Under the pieces are notes generated by a model. That model worked only from the letters and a program-made list of their open reading frames with translations, had not been told where the DNA came from and did no database searches. The translations under genes were made by a program, and so were the position numbers. A DNA stretch of 15,964 nucleotides from positions 1-15,964 of the forward strand of contig JAAFGW010000030.1 of assembly GCA_010365175.1 (NCBI GenBank), read 5' to 3'. How positions within the stretch are numbered: position 1 is the first letter of the stretch; each line of letters begins with the position of its first letter. Of this stretch, positions 7,407-13,950 are shown piece after piece. The DNA comes from Sulfuriferula multivorans. GTDB taxonomy: Bacteria; Pseudomonadota; Gammaproteobacteria; Burkholderiales; Thiobacillaceae.

Positions 7407-8669
7407 ATGATTCGTTTCTGCCTTGCACTGCTACTTGCCACGCCCGCACTTCAAGCTGCCGAGCTGGATGCCGATCGCCAAATGGCCAATAGCCTGCTAG
7501 CGGTTTCGCAAAGCCGAATGCCGGAAGCACAGATAGCCGTCGACAAGCTGACCCAGCAATACCCTAACTTTCGCCTGGCGCAACTGATCAAGGGTGATCT
7601 GCTGCTGGCGCGAGCCCAGCCCTTGCAAACCTTGGGCAATACCGGGAATGTGCGCAATGCAGAGCTTGAGCAACTGCGCGACGAAGCGCGCCAGCGTGTG
7701 AGCGCCGCCACCGAAGTCTTCTCCAATGACAAGGTGCCCGCCTACCTGCTGAACCTGGATGACAGCTATCGTCATGCCTTGGTGGTGGACGCCAGCCGTG
7801 CGCGCTTGTACGTTTATGAAAACCGTGCCGGCTTGCCCGTTCGCGTGGCCGATTTCTATATCACCATAGGCAAGGCAGGCGCAGGCAAGCAAAAAGAAGG
7901 CGATAACCGCACTCCGATCGGCATCTACACCATATCAAGCTTTAAATCGCCCAGTGAACTCACGGATTTTTACGGGGGTGGCGCATTCACCCTGTCCTAT
8001 CCCAACGAATGGGATACCCGCCAAGGGCGCAATGGCCATGGCATCTGGATTCACGGCACGCCCAGCAATAACTACAGTCGCACCCCACGTGCCAGCGAAG
8101 GCTGCGTAGTGCTGGCCAACGATGACTTGCGCCAATTGGGACAATACATCCAAACCGGGAAAACCCCGGTCATCATTGCCGAACAAGTCGAATGGGTAGC
8201 CTACGATGTGCTCGACACACGCCGCAACGACCTGGCTGCGGCACTTGATCAATGGCGAACAGACTGGGAAAGCCGCGATACTGAGCGGCTGCTCAGCCAC
8301 TACAGCGCCTCGTTCCACGCGGGCACTCAGAATTTGCAGTCATTTGCGGCCAGCAAATACAAGGTGAACGCCGCCAAATCGTGGATCAAGGTTGGACTCA
8401 GCAAACTCAGCCTGATGCTCTACCCGCAAGGGGCAGGCCGTGGTTCTAAAGACGCTGAAGCCCTAAAGGACTCCGATCCACTACGCGCTAAAGCGCGTGT
8501 GGAGTCGTATGCGTCAACAACCACGCTCTACCCTGAGCGTCCTAATTTCGCGCTGGTGACTTTTGAGCAGGACTACCAGAGCAGCAACCTCAGCGACAGC
8601 ACCCCAAAACGTCAATTCTGGAGCCGTGAAAACGGACGCTGGAAAATAATTCACGAAACTTCTCTTTAA
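7407..8669 (+). CDS. L,D-transpeptidase (YkuD/Csd6-type) with C-terminal NTF2-like domain
   Basis: The protein starts with a signal peptide (LALLLATPALQA-AE). After an N-terminal helical region it has a YkuD catalytic domain: HALVVDASRARLYVYE, then DNRTPIGIYTI. The catalytic motif has H216 (WIHGTP) and C233 (SEGCVVL), 17 residues apart. The residue before GC is Glu rather than the common His, and V replaces the usual Arg after the cysteine; this resembles my recollection of Csd6-like proteins, in which the fold can act as an L,D-carboxypeptidase rather than a cross-linker. From about residue 270 (DQWRTDWESRDTERLLSHY) to the end is the NTF2-like domain shared with the upstream gene. That domain carries an extra block of about 36 residues (341-376) encoded by a palindromic insertion (see the repeat at 8417-8533). 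Peptidoglycan trimming or attachment in the periplasm is the likely role. The stop overlaps the ppiB ribosome site. Confidence 0.9.
   Translation: MIRFCLALLLATPALQAAELDADRQMANSLLAVSQSRMPEAQIAVDKLTQQYPNFRLAQLIKGDLLLARAQPLQTLGNTGNVRNAELEQLRDEARQRVSAATEVFSNDKVPAYLLNLDDSYRHALVVDASRARLYVYENRAGLPVRVADFYITIGKAGAGKQKEGDNRTPIGIYTISSFKSPSELTDFYGGGAFTLSYPNEWDTRQGRNGHGIWIHGTPSNNYSRTPRASEGCVVLANDDLRQLGQYIQTGKTPVIIAEQVEWVAYDVLDTRRNDLAAALDQWRTDWESRDTERLLSHYSASFHAGTQNLQSFAASKYKVNAAKSWIKVGLSKLSLMLYPQGAGRGSKDAEALKDSDPLRAKARVESYASTTTLYPERPNFALVTFEQDYQSSNLSDSTPKRQFWSRENGRWKIIHETSL
8417..8533 (+). repeat. 99-bp palindromic insertion flanked by a 9-bp direct repeat, in frame inside the transpeptidase gene
   Basis: GCTCTACCC occurs at 8417-8425 and again at 8525-8533, enclosing 99 bases. 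The enclosed DNA (8426-8524) is a nested imperfect palindrome. GTGGTT (8440-8445) pairs with AACCAC (8519-8524), GACGC (8451-8455) with GCGTC (8511-8515), GACTCC (8469-8474) with GGAGTC (8501-8506), and CGCGC (8484-8488) with GCGCG (8493-8497) around loop TAAA. The hexamer CTAAAG appears three times (8446, 8463, 8488). Total added length is 108 bases, or 36 codons, so the reading frame is kept. The outer repeat looks like a target-site duplication, which marks this as a small mobile (MITE- or RPE-like) element. No transposase is encoded. Confidence 0.7.
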
Positions 8670-8677
8670 GGACATCC

Positions 8678-9169
8678 ATGGTCAAGCTACACACTAATCA
8701 CGGCATCATCACACTCGAACTCGATGCCGAGAAAGCCCCAAAGACGGTTGAGAATTTTCTGCAATATGTTCGCGACGGGTTTTTTGACGGCACAATTTTC
8801 CATCGTGTGATCGATGGCTTCATGCTTCAGGGTGGCGGATTCGAGCCCGGCATGACACAAAAACCCACACGCGACACGATTGAAAATGAAGCGTCCAACG
8901 GTTTGAAGAATGAGACCTACACTGTCGCGATGGCGCGCACACCCAATCCCAATTCAGCCAGTTCGCAGTTCTTCATCAATATTGCCAACAACAGTTTTCT
9001 CAACTTCACTGCACCTACCCCGCAGGGCTACGGTTATGCTGTATTCGGCAAGGTGGTGGATGGCACCGATGTGGTCGACCAGATCAAGAAAGTAAAAACC
9101 GGCAGCCGCGCGGGCCACCAGGACGTGCCACTGGAAGATGTGGTGATCACCAAAGTGGAAATCGTCTGA
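8678..9169 (+). CDS. ppiB: Peptidyl-prolyl cis-trans isomerase, cyclophilin type (PpiB-like)
   Basis: This 163-residue single-domain cyclophilin catalyses cis-trans isomerisation of X-Pro bonds. There is no signal peptide, so it is cytoplasmic, as E. coli PpiB is. Active-site residues are visible: R43, F48 and Q51 in FHRVIDGFMLQGG, then the MARTPNPNSASSQFFIN stretch and FLNFTAPTPQGYGYAVFGKVVDG. Length is normal for the bacterial small form. The ATG at 8678 follows AAGGA with six-base spacing, and that site overlaps the TAA of the transpeptidase gene, so the two are likely translated from one message. The gene ends five bases before lpxH. Confidence 0.97.
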   Translation: MVKLHTNHGIITLELDAEKAPKTVENFLQYVRDGFFDGTIFHRVIDGFMLQGGGFEPGMTQKPTRDTIENEASNGLKNETYTVAMARTPNPNSASSQFFINIANNSFLNFTAPTPQGYGYAVFGKVVDGTDVVDQIKKVKTGSRAGHQDVPLEDVVITKVEIV

Positions 9170-9174
9170 CGCCT

Positions 9175-9927
9175 TTGGCAAGCCTGGCTTCAAATAAAGG
9201 CGCTGGACGCACTTTTTTTGTTGCCGACCTGCATCTGACAGACGAACGCTCGGTCGCCACCGGGCGTTTTTTTCGCTTTCTGATCGAGGATGCCCAAGGC
9301 GCTGATGCGTTGTACATTCTGGGTGATCTGTTCGAAGCTTGGGTCGGTGACGATCACGACGAGCAGGTAGCACACGACACTGCGCGCCAGATCAAGGCAC
9401 TGGTTGATTCAGGTACACCCGTGTACTTCATGCATGGCAATCGCGACTTCATGCTGGCCGGACGTTACGCTACGTTATCTGGCATGAGCTTGCTCTGTGA
9501 CCCGACCAAAATCGATTTGTATGGCGAGTCCACGCTGCTGATGCACGGCGACACCTTGTGTACCGATGACTCGGCTTATCTGAGGTTTCGAAACAAGGTA
9601 CGGCGCCCATGGATCCTGGCTTTGTTGCGACGCCTACCCCTGTCCCTACGTCACCGCATGGCGCGGCTGGCACGGGCAGGCAGCGAATCGGCCAAAGCAG
9701 AAAAACCGGCCGAGATCATGGATGTGAATAATGATGAAGTGGTGCGCATGCTCCACGCTCAACAAGCCTTTCGGCTTATTCACGGCCACACGCACCGTCC
9801 GGCTAAACATACACATGAAGTTGACGGCCATCTTTGCGAACGATGGGTGGTGCCGGATTGGTATGCTCGTTGCGGCTACGTTGTATGCGACAGCGCCGGT
9901 TGTGCGCTCAATGTAGAAGCTTTATGA
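9175..9927 (+). CDS. lpxH: UDP-2,3-diacylglucosamine diphosphatase LpxH, TTG start
   Basis: LpxH cleaves UDP-2,3-diacylglucosamine to lipid X and UMP, the fourth step of lipid A synthesis, at the inner face of the cytoplasmic membrane. It is a calcineurin-like metallophosphoesterase. Metal-ligand motifs are all seen: D18-x-H20 (VADLHL), G50-D51 (ILGDLFEAWVGDD), G88-N89-R90-D91 (HGNRD), H124 (LLMHGD), and H203-x-H205 with H207 (IHGHTH). The 250-residue length fits. The only plausible start is TTG at 9175, since the first in-frame ATG lies after the first two metal motifs. No Shine-Dalgarno precedes it, so translation likely depends on ribosomes ending at ppiB six bases upstream. The N-terminal leader before the first strand (ASLASNKGAG) is about ten residues longer than usual. 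The 3' end overlaps the convergent gene by six bases. Confidence 0.96.
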   Translation: MASLASNKGAGRTFFVADLHLTDERSVATGRFFRFLIEDAQGADALYILGDLFEAWVGDDHDEQVAHDTARQIKALVDSGTPVYFMHGNRDFMLAGRYATLSGMSLLCDPTKIDLYGESTLLMHGDTLCTDDSAYLRFRNKVRRPWILALLRRLPLSLRHRMARLARAGSESAKAEKPAEIMDVNNDEVVRMLHAQQAFRLIHGHTHRPAKHTHEVDGHLCERWVVPDWYARCGYVVCDSAGCALNVEAL

Positions 9928-10578
9928 CGGTGCGTTGACCAACGGCATACCCTCCGGCACGCGGAACAATTTCGGGTTCAATGGCAGACGGTTTTCACTT
10001 TCAAACTTTCGGGTCCGCCCGGTGAATTCTCGCTCTTCCAGCGGCAATCCCAGTTTAAGCGTGGTGCCCGTCTCCCATACCTGATTCGCCAGATCGCAAG
10101 GATTCTGCATTGTCGCGGGTGATTCCTTCCAAACGCGATATTGCATGGATGCCAGGACGGCTTTGTATTCAGCCATTGCCCGCGCCGCGTCCGGAGCCGC
10201 CTGCCGGGCTGCCACCCCTTCGCTGCACACCACGCCCTCCACGGCAAGCGTGAACGTCAGGGTTCCACGCCCGGTCTTTTGGGTGTCAAGTTGAGGCTTC
10301 CAGCTAGCGGGCTTGGCAGGCAATTTCCCACGTTTAAATACCATGGCCATCTTGTTGTCATGCACGACATGGATCACCTTATGCTGGCGCCGGTCGAGCA
10401 GGACAAAATCGCCCGCGTCTTCGCCGCCATCCATGCGCATAAAGTTTGGCGTCACGAGAATACGGGTGGGATATGCGACGGAACTCGAATCCTGATCGAT
10501 ATAGCGCAACGCAATCATGTCCGCAGAATGGGCCGTGCCCAGACCCAGCAAGCCCAACACCAAGCAACGCAACATCAT
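9922..10578 (-). CDS. Secreted protein of unknown function, coupled to metZ
   Basis: I do not recognise a named family with certainty. The 218-residue protein has a short signal peptide (CLVLGLLGLGTAHS-AD), so it is periplasmic or surface exposed. Its N-terminal half, with MIALRYIDQ, then RILVTPNFMRMDGGEDAGDFVLLDRRQHKVIHVVHDN, has the strand-rich look of DUF4412/outer-membrane lipoprotein-sorting (LolA-like) proteins, in which a secreted beta sheet is described by short alternating strands. Two cysteines in the mature part (VVCSEG and NPCDLA) could form a disulfide. The ATG at 10578 overlaps the metZ stop (ATGA) and follows AGGGG by six bases. It is therefore in the SAM-II controlled metZ unit. 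No enzymatic motif is visible and I assign no function. Confidence 0.8.
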   Translation of the reverse strand: MMLRCLVLGLLGLGTAHSADMIALRYIDQDSSSVAYPTRILVTPNFMRMDGGEDAGDFVLLDRRQHKVIHVVHDNKMAMVFKRGKLPAKPASWKPQLDTQKTGRGTLTFTLAVEGVVCSEGVAARQAAPDAARAMAEYKAVLASMQYRVWKESPATMQNPCDLANQVWETGTTLKLGLPLEEREFTGRTRKFESENRLPLNPKLFRVPEGMPLVNAPS

Positions 10579-11744
10579 TCCAAACCCCTTTTTAAATCGG
10601 CCTGTATATCGGCTATGGATTCCAGCCCCACCGCAATACGCACCAATCCGTCGCTGATGCCCGCGGCATCACGTTGCTCGGGTGTCATGCGGCTATGTGT
10701 TGTGCTGGCCGGATGCGTGATCGTAGTTTTGGTGTCACCCAGGTTGGCAGTGATTGATAACATCCGGGTTGCATCGATCAGTTTCCATGCAGCATCCTTG
10801 CCACCCTTGAGTTCGAACGCGACGATGCCGCCACCGGTTTTTTGCTGCGCCATCGCCAGCTTGTGTTGCGGATGTGAAGGCAAACCCGGGTAAAGCACGC
10901 GCGCAACCAGCGGCTGCGCTTCCAGCCATTCCGCCAACGCCAGCGCATTTTTCGAATGCGCTTCCATCCGTATCGTCAACGTCTCTAGTCCCTTCAGAAT
11001 CACCCAGGCATTGAACGCTGACAGCGTGGGGCCAGCCGTCCGTAAAAAGGTATACACGCCTTCCATCAAGGCCTGGCTACCCAGCACCGCACCGCCCAGC
11101 ACCCTGCCTTGGCCATCCAGGTACTTGGTGGCTGAATGGATCACGATGTCGGCGTCCAGTTCGAGCGGCTTTTGCAGCACCGGCGAGCAGAAGCAATTGT
11201 CGACCGCAAGCCATGCACCCGCCTCGTGGGCAATCGCCGCCAGCGCGCGAATGTCGCTCACCTCGGTCAGCGGATTGGACGGCGACTCGACAAAAAACAG
11301 CTTGGTGTTCGGCTTCACCGCCGCGCGCCATTCCGCCGGGTCGGTCGGCGACACATAGGTCGTTTCGATGCCAAAGCGCCCCAAAATATTGCTGAACAGC
11401 TGAACGGTTGAGCCAAAGATCGAACGCGATGCCACGATGTGTTCGCCCGCCTTCATCAATCCCATTACGGTAGCCAGAATGGCGGCCATGCCGGAGGCAA
11501 ACGCCACGCAGCGCTCAGCGCCTTCGAGTGCGGCGAGCCGCTCTTCCATCATGCTGACGGTGGGATTGGTGAAGCGCGCGTAAATGGGTCCGGGCTGCTC
11601 GCCCTTGAAGCGCGCAGCCGCTTCCGCGGCACTAGCGAACACAAAACTGGAGGTCAAAAACATCGCCTCAGAGTGCTCATTGAACTGGCTGCGCACCGTG
11701 CCGGCACGTACGGCCAGCGTCTCAATATCGTATTCGTTGTTCAT
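10575..11744 (-). CDS. metZ: O-succinylhomoserine sulfhydrylase
   Basis: MetZ is a PLP enzyme that makes homocysteine directly from O-succinylhomoserine and sulfide, bypassing cystathionine. The 389-residue sequence has the Cys/Met metabolism PLP fold. It shows YARFTNPTVSMMEERLAALEG, the SGMAAI loop, D182 (LAVDNCFCSP), the PLP lysine K207 in HSATKYLDGQGRV, and the C-terminal ITHPASTTHSRM. MetZ rather than MetB or MetC is supported by the DGQGRVLGGAVLG region and by the SAM-II leader, which is common on metZ/metX/metA. Start is ATG at 11744, preceded by GGGA with six-base spacing; a TTG four codons upstream lacks such a site. It is preceded by promoter, riboswitch and terminator, and overlaps the downstream secreted-protein gene by four bases. 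Confidence 0.95.
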   Translation of the reverse strand: MNNEYDIETLAVRAGTVRSQFNEHSEAMFLTSSFVFASAAEAAARFKGEQPGPIYARFTNPTVSMMEERLAALEGAERCVAFASGMAAILATVMGLMKAGEHIVASRSIFGSTVQLFSNILGRFGIETTYVSPTDPAEWRAAVKPNTKLFFVESPSNPLTEVSDIRALAAIAHEAGAWLAVDNCFCSPVLQKPLELDADIVIHSATKYLDGQGRVLGGAVLGSQALMEGVYTFLRTAGPTLSAFNAWVILKGLETLTIRMEAHSKNALALAEWLEAQPLVARVLYPGLPSHPQHKLAMAQQKTGGGIVAFELKGGKDAAWKLIDATRMLSITANLGDTKTTITHPASTTHSRMTPEQRDAAGISDGLVRIAVGLESIADIQADLKRGLE

Positions 11745-11756
11745 GTCAGATCCCAA

Positions 11757-11794
11757 AATAAAAAACCCCGAACGGCAAATGCGTGTCGGGGTTT
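11757..11794 (-). terminator. Intrinsic terminator in the metZ leader (SAM-II expression platform)
   Basis: On the minus strand AAACCCCGA (11794-11786), a 14-base loop and TCGGGGTTT (11771-11763) form a perfect 9-bp stem, and the U-rich run continues into TTTATTTT. The run ends directly at the metZ Shine-Dalgarno GGGA (11754-11751). Lying between a SAM-II aptamer and its gene, it is best read as the expression platform. It would also stop read-through from purF. Confidence 0.85.
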
Positions 11795-11802
11795 CCCTGG
11801 CG

Positions 11803-11856
11803 ACGCTTTAGCCGAATTTATCAAGCGCCCGCAAGCTGGGGTTCAAATCGGCGCGT
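11803..11856 (-). promoter_or_regulatory. SAM-II riboswitch controlling metZ
   Basis: The minus-strand sequence matches the SAM-II consensus I know from alphaproteobacterial metA/metX leaders. P1 is GCGCC (11854-11850) with GGCGC (11829-11825). The L1 loop starts GATTTGAACC. The conserved TTGATAAAT (11824-11816) follows, then a three-base gap and GCTAAA (11812-11807). The element sits just before an intrinsic terminator and metZ, the expected genetic context. The pseudoknot pairing was not verified base by base. High SAM is expected to turn the unit off. Confidence 0.85.
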
Positions 11857-11861
11857 GAGTA

Positions 11862-11890
11862 AATTTACGCGCCGGACCGGTTTCGGTCAA
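11862..11890 (-). promoter_or_regulatory. metZ promoter overlapping the purF stop codon
   Basis: TTGACC (11890-11885), a spacer of exactly 17 bases and TAAATT (11867-11862) read on the minus strand. The -35 box contains the purF TGA. The predicted start near 11856 places the first RNA base just before SAM-II stem P1, which makes this promoter convincing. Confidence 0.65.
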
Positions 11891-13407
11891 CGGTTCGTTG
11901 CCAGATTCAGGTCGAGCTGCTGAGTAGACAAGGCAGAGGGCGAAGTCGTTTCACCATTACGCAACGATTCGATGTAATTCAGATACTCGGGGGTGACATC
12001 ACCGGTTATGTATCGGCCGTCGAAACACGAGGTATCGAAGTCGAGAATCGCCGGATTCCCCGCGCGAACCACTTCTATCATGGCGTCGAGGTCCTGATAA
12101 ATCATCGCGTCACAGCCGATTTCACGCGCGATATCCTCATCGGTGCGGCCACTGGCGATCAGTTCATTGCGCGTCGGCATGTCGATGCCATACACATTGG
12201 AATAACGCACTGGCGGTGAGGCCGAAGCGAAATAGACTTTCGCAGCACCGGCATCGCGCGCCATCTGCACAATCTCGCGGCTGGTGGTGCCGCGCACGAT
12301 GGAATCGTCGACCAGCAGCACGTTTTTGCCCTTGAATTCTTCGCCGATGGCATTGAGTTTCTGTCGCACCGACTTCTTGCGTAGCGCCTGCCCCGGCATG
12401 ATGAAGGTGCGGCCGATATAGCGATTTTTGATGAAGCCTTCACGGTACGGCACGTTGAGATGGTTAGCCAGCTGCAATGCAGAGGGGCGGCTGGTGTCGG
12501 GAATTGGAATCACGACGTCTATTTTGAGATGCGAGAAATCACGACGGATCTTTTCGGCCAGCGACACTCCCATGGCCAAACGCGTACTGTAGACCGAAAT
12601 ACCGTCCATCACCGAATCCGGACGGGCGAGGTATACGTATTCAAAGATGCAGGGGTTGAGCACCGACTTGGCGCTGCATTGGCGGCTATGCATTTGTCGC
12701 TGGTAATCGATGAATATTGCCTCACCCGGCGCCACGTCGCGCAACAGGCGAAACCCCAGCGTATCAATGGCCACGCTCTCCGAAGCAACCATATATTCGT
12801 GTGGCAGGACCTGGTCATTGACGCCGATCACCAAGGGCCGGATGCCGTGAGGGTCGCGAAACGCCAGCAAGCCATAGCCGGCGATAAATGCTGTTACCGC
12901 GTAAGCACCCTTGCATCGCGCATGCACACTGGCCACCGCGCCAAAAATCATATCCAGGCTCAACTTCTGGCCCGACGCGCGAACCTGCAGTTCATGCGCC
13001 AGCACGTTCAACAACACTTCGGAATCCGAATTGGTGTTGACGTGACGCAAGTCAGAGCGGAATAGCGACTCTTTTAGTTCGTGCGTATTGGTAAGGTTGC
13101 CATTGTGACCCAGCACGATACCGTACGGTGAGTTGACATAAAACGGCTGCGATTCGGCTGACGACGAAGCACTCCCCGCAGTCGGGTAGCGCACATGCGC
13201 CACCCCCATGTCACCCAACAGATTGCGCATGTCGCGGGTGCGAAACACATCGCGTGCCAGTCCAGGCTCCTTGTGCATGTGAAAACGGCTTTCTTCCGCC
13301 GTCACGATGCCGGCGGCATCCTGACCACGATGCTGCAACACCATCAGCCCGTCATACAAAAGCTGATTGACTGCCGAATTGGCAACGACTCCGATTACCC
13401 CGCACAT
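11887..13407 (-). CDS. purF: Amidophosphoribosyltransferase
   Basis: PurF makes 5-phosphoribosylamine from PRPP and glutamine, the first committed step of purine synthesis. The start is ATG at 13407 because the next residue is the catalytic cysteine of the N-terminal glutaminase (M-CGVIGV), which must be exposed after Met removal; a GTG three codons upstream would bury it. The Ntn domain shows LQHRGQDAAGI, then VAHVRYPTAG, and GHNGNLTN. The phosphoribosyltransferase domain carries the PRPP motif VLLVDDSIVRGTT with D367-D368. The 506-residue product is the E. coli type without a propeptide. The gene follows cvpA by 51 bases. A weak promoter (TTGTTT, 16 bases, AATAAT at 13433-13428) could add to operon transcription. 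Its stop codon overlaps the -35 box of the metZ promoter. Confidence 0.98.
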   Translation of the reverse strand: MCGVIGVVANSAVNQLLYDGLMVLQHRGQDAAGIVTAEESRFHMHKEPGLARDVFRTRDMRNLLGDMGVAHVRYPTAGSASSSAESQPFYVNSPYGIVLGHNGNLTNTHELKESLFRSDLRHVNTNSDSEVLLNVLAHELQVRASGQKLSLDMIFGAVASVHARCKGAYAVTAFIAGYGLLAFRDPHGIRPLVIGVNDQVLPHEYMVASESVAIDTLGFRLLRDVAPGEAIFIDYQRQMHSRQCSAKSVLNPCIFEYVYLARPDSVMDGISVYSTRLAMGVSLAEKIRRDFSHLKIDVVIPIPDTSRPSALQLANHLNVPYREGFIKNRYIGRTFIMPGQALRKKSVRQKLNAIGEEFKGKNVLLVDDSIVRGTTSREIVQMARDAGAAKVYFASASPPVRYSNVYGIDMPTRNELIASGRTDEDIAREIGCDAMIYQDLDAMIEVVRAGNPAILDFDTSCFDGRYITGDVTPEYLNYIESLRNGETTSPSALSTQQLDLNLATNR

Positions 13408-13458
13408 GCTGTGCACCCATCCATAGAATTATTCAAAACGGCACTCTCAAAACAAGGT

Positions 13459-13950
13459 TTACTCAAAGCGAATGTACTTCGCCATGTTGACCGGTATCAA
13501 AGGCAAGCTGAACACTGCTATCCGTTGCAAGCTGGCAGACAGTGCAGCCTGCTTCCAGAAGTCTGTCCGGGGTAGTGAAGTCAGTCCTGCGGCCAGCGTC
13601 AGTCCAACCAGAATCACCAGCCCCTTGGTCAATCCCAGCACTCCGCCCAGTACCTTATCGGCACTGCTCAAGCCTACCGCTTTGACCAGAGACGCCACTG
13701 CGTGTCCCAACAACAGTACGCCGATCAGCACCACCAGGAATATCACCGCGAATCCAGCAAAGTAGCGAATCGCGGGATTTTCGACCCCAATGGGCAACAG
13801 CGGCGCCACCAACAATGCACCCCACTTGCCCAACATAAAGGCCAACACCCAGGCCACCAACGAAAACAGCGTTTCGATCATGCCGCGCATCAAACCGCGT
13901 ACCACGGTGAGGACCAACACCAGCAGCACGATGATATCGAGCAGGCTCAT
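13459..13950 (-). CDS. cvpA: CvpA family inner-membrane protein
   Basis: CvpA was named for colicin V production in E. coli, where it lies just upstream of purF, as here. The 163-residue protein has about four transmembrane segments: residues 4-18 (LDIIVLLVLVLTVVRG), 28-50 (LFSLVAWVLAFMLGKW), 64-88 (YFAGFAVIFLVVLIGVLLLG) and 103-126 (VLGGVLGLTKGLVILVGLTL). The motif near residue 19-27, RGLMRGMIETLFSL, is typical of the family. Its start overlaps the stop of dedD (ATGA), so translation is coupled. Biochemical function is not settled; roles in envelope robustness are reported. Confidence 0.94.
   Translation of the reverse strand: MSLLDIIVLLVLVLTVVRGLMRGMIETLFSLVAWVLAFMLGKWGALLVAPLLPIGVENPAIRYFAGFAVIFLVVLIGVLLLGHAVASLVKAVGLSSADKVLGGVLGLTKGLVILVGLTLAAGLTSLPRTDFWKQAALSASLQRIAVFSLPLIPVNMAKYIRFE

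Noticed and set aside
10141..10893. 250-codon plus-strand frame across the secreted-protein gene and the end of metZ
   Set aside because: It runs antisense over two well-supported genes and their overlap, with a composition (many H, P, S, C) typical of shadow frames.
11763..11794. Terminator read only as the end of purF
   Set aside because: It lies 93 bases beyond the purF stop, after a promoter and a SAM-II aptamer, and abuts the metZ ribosome site, so an attenuator role for metZ explains it better. It may still stop purF read-through.
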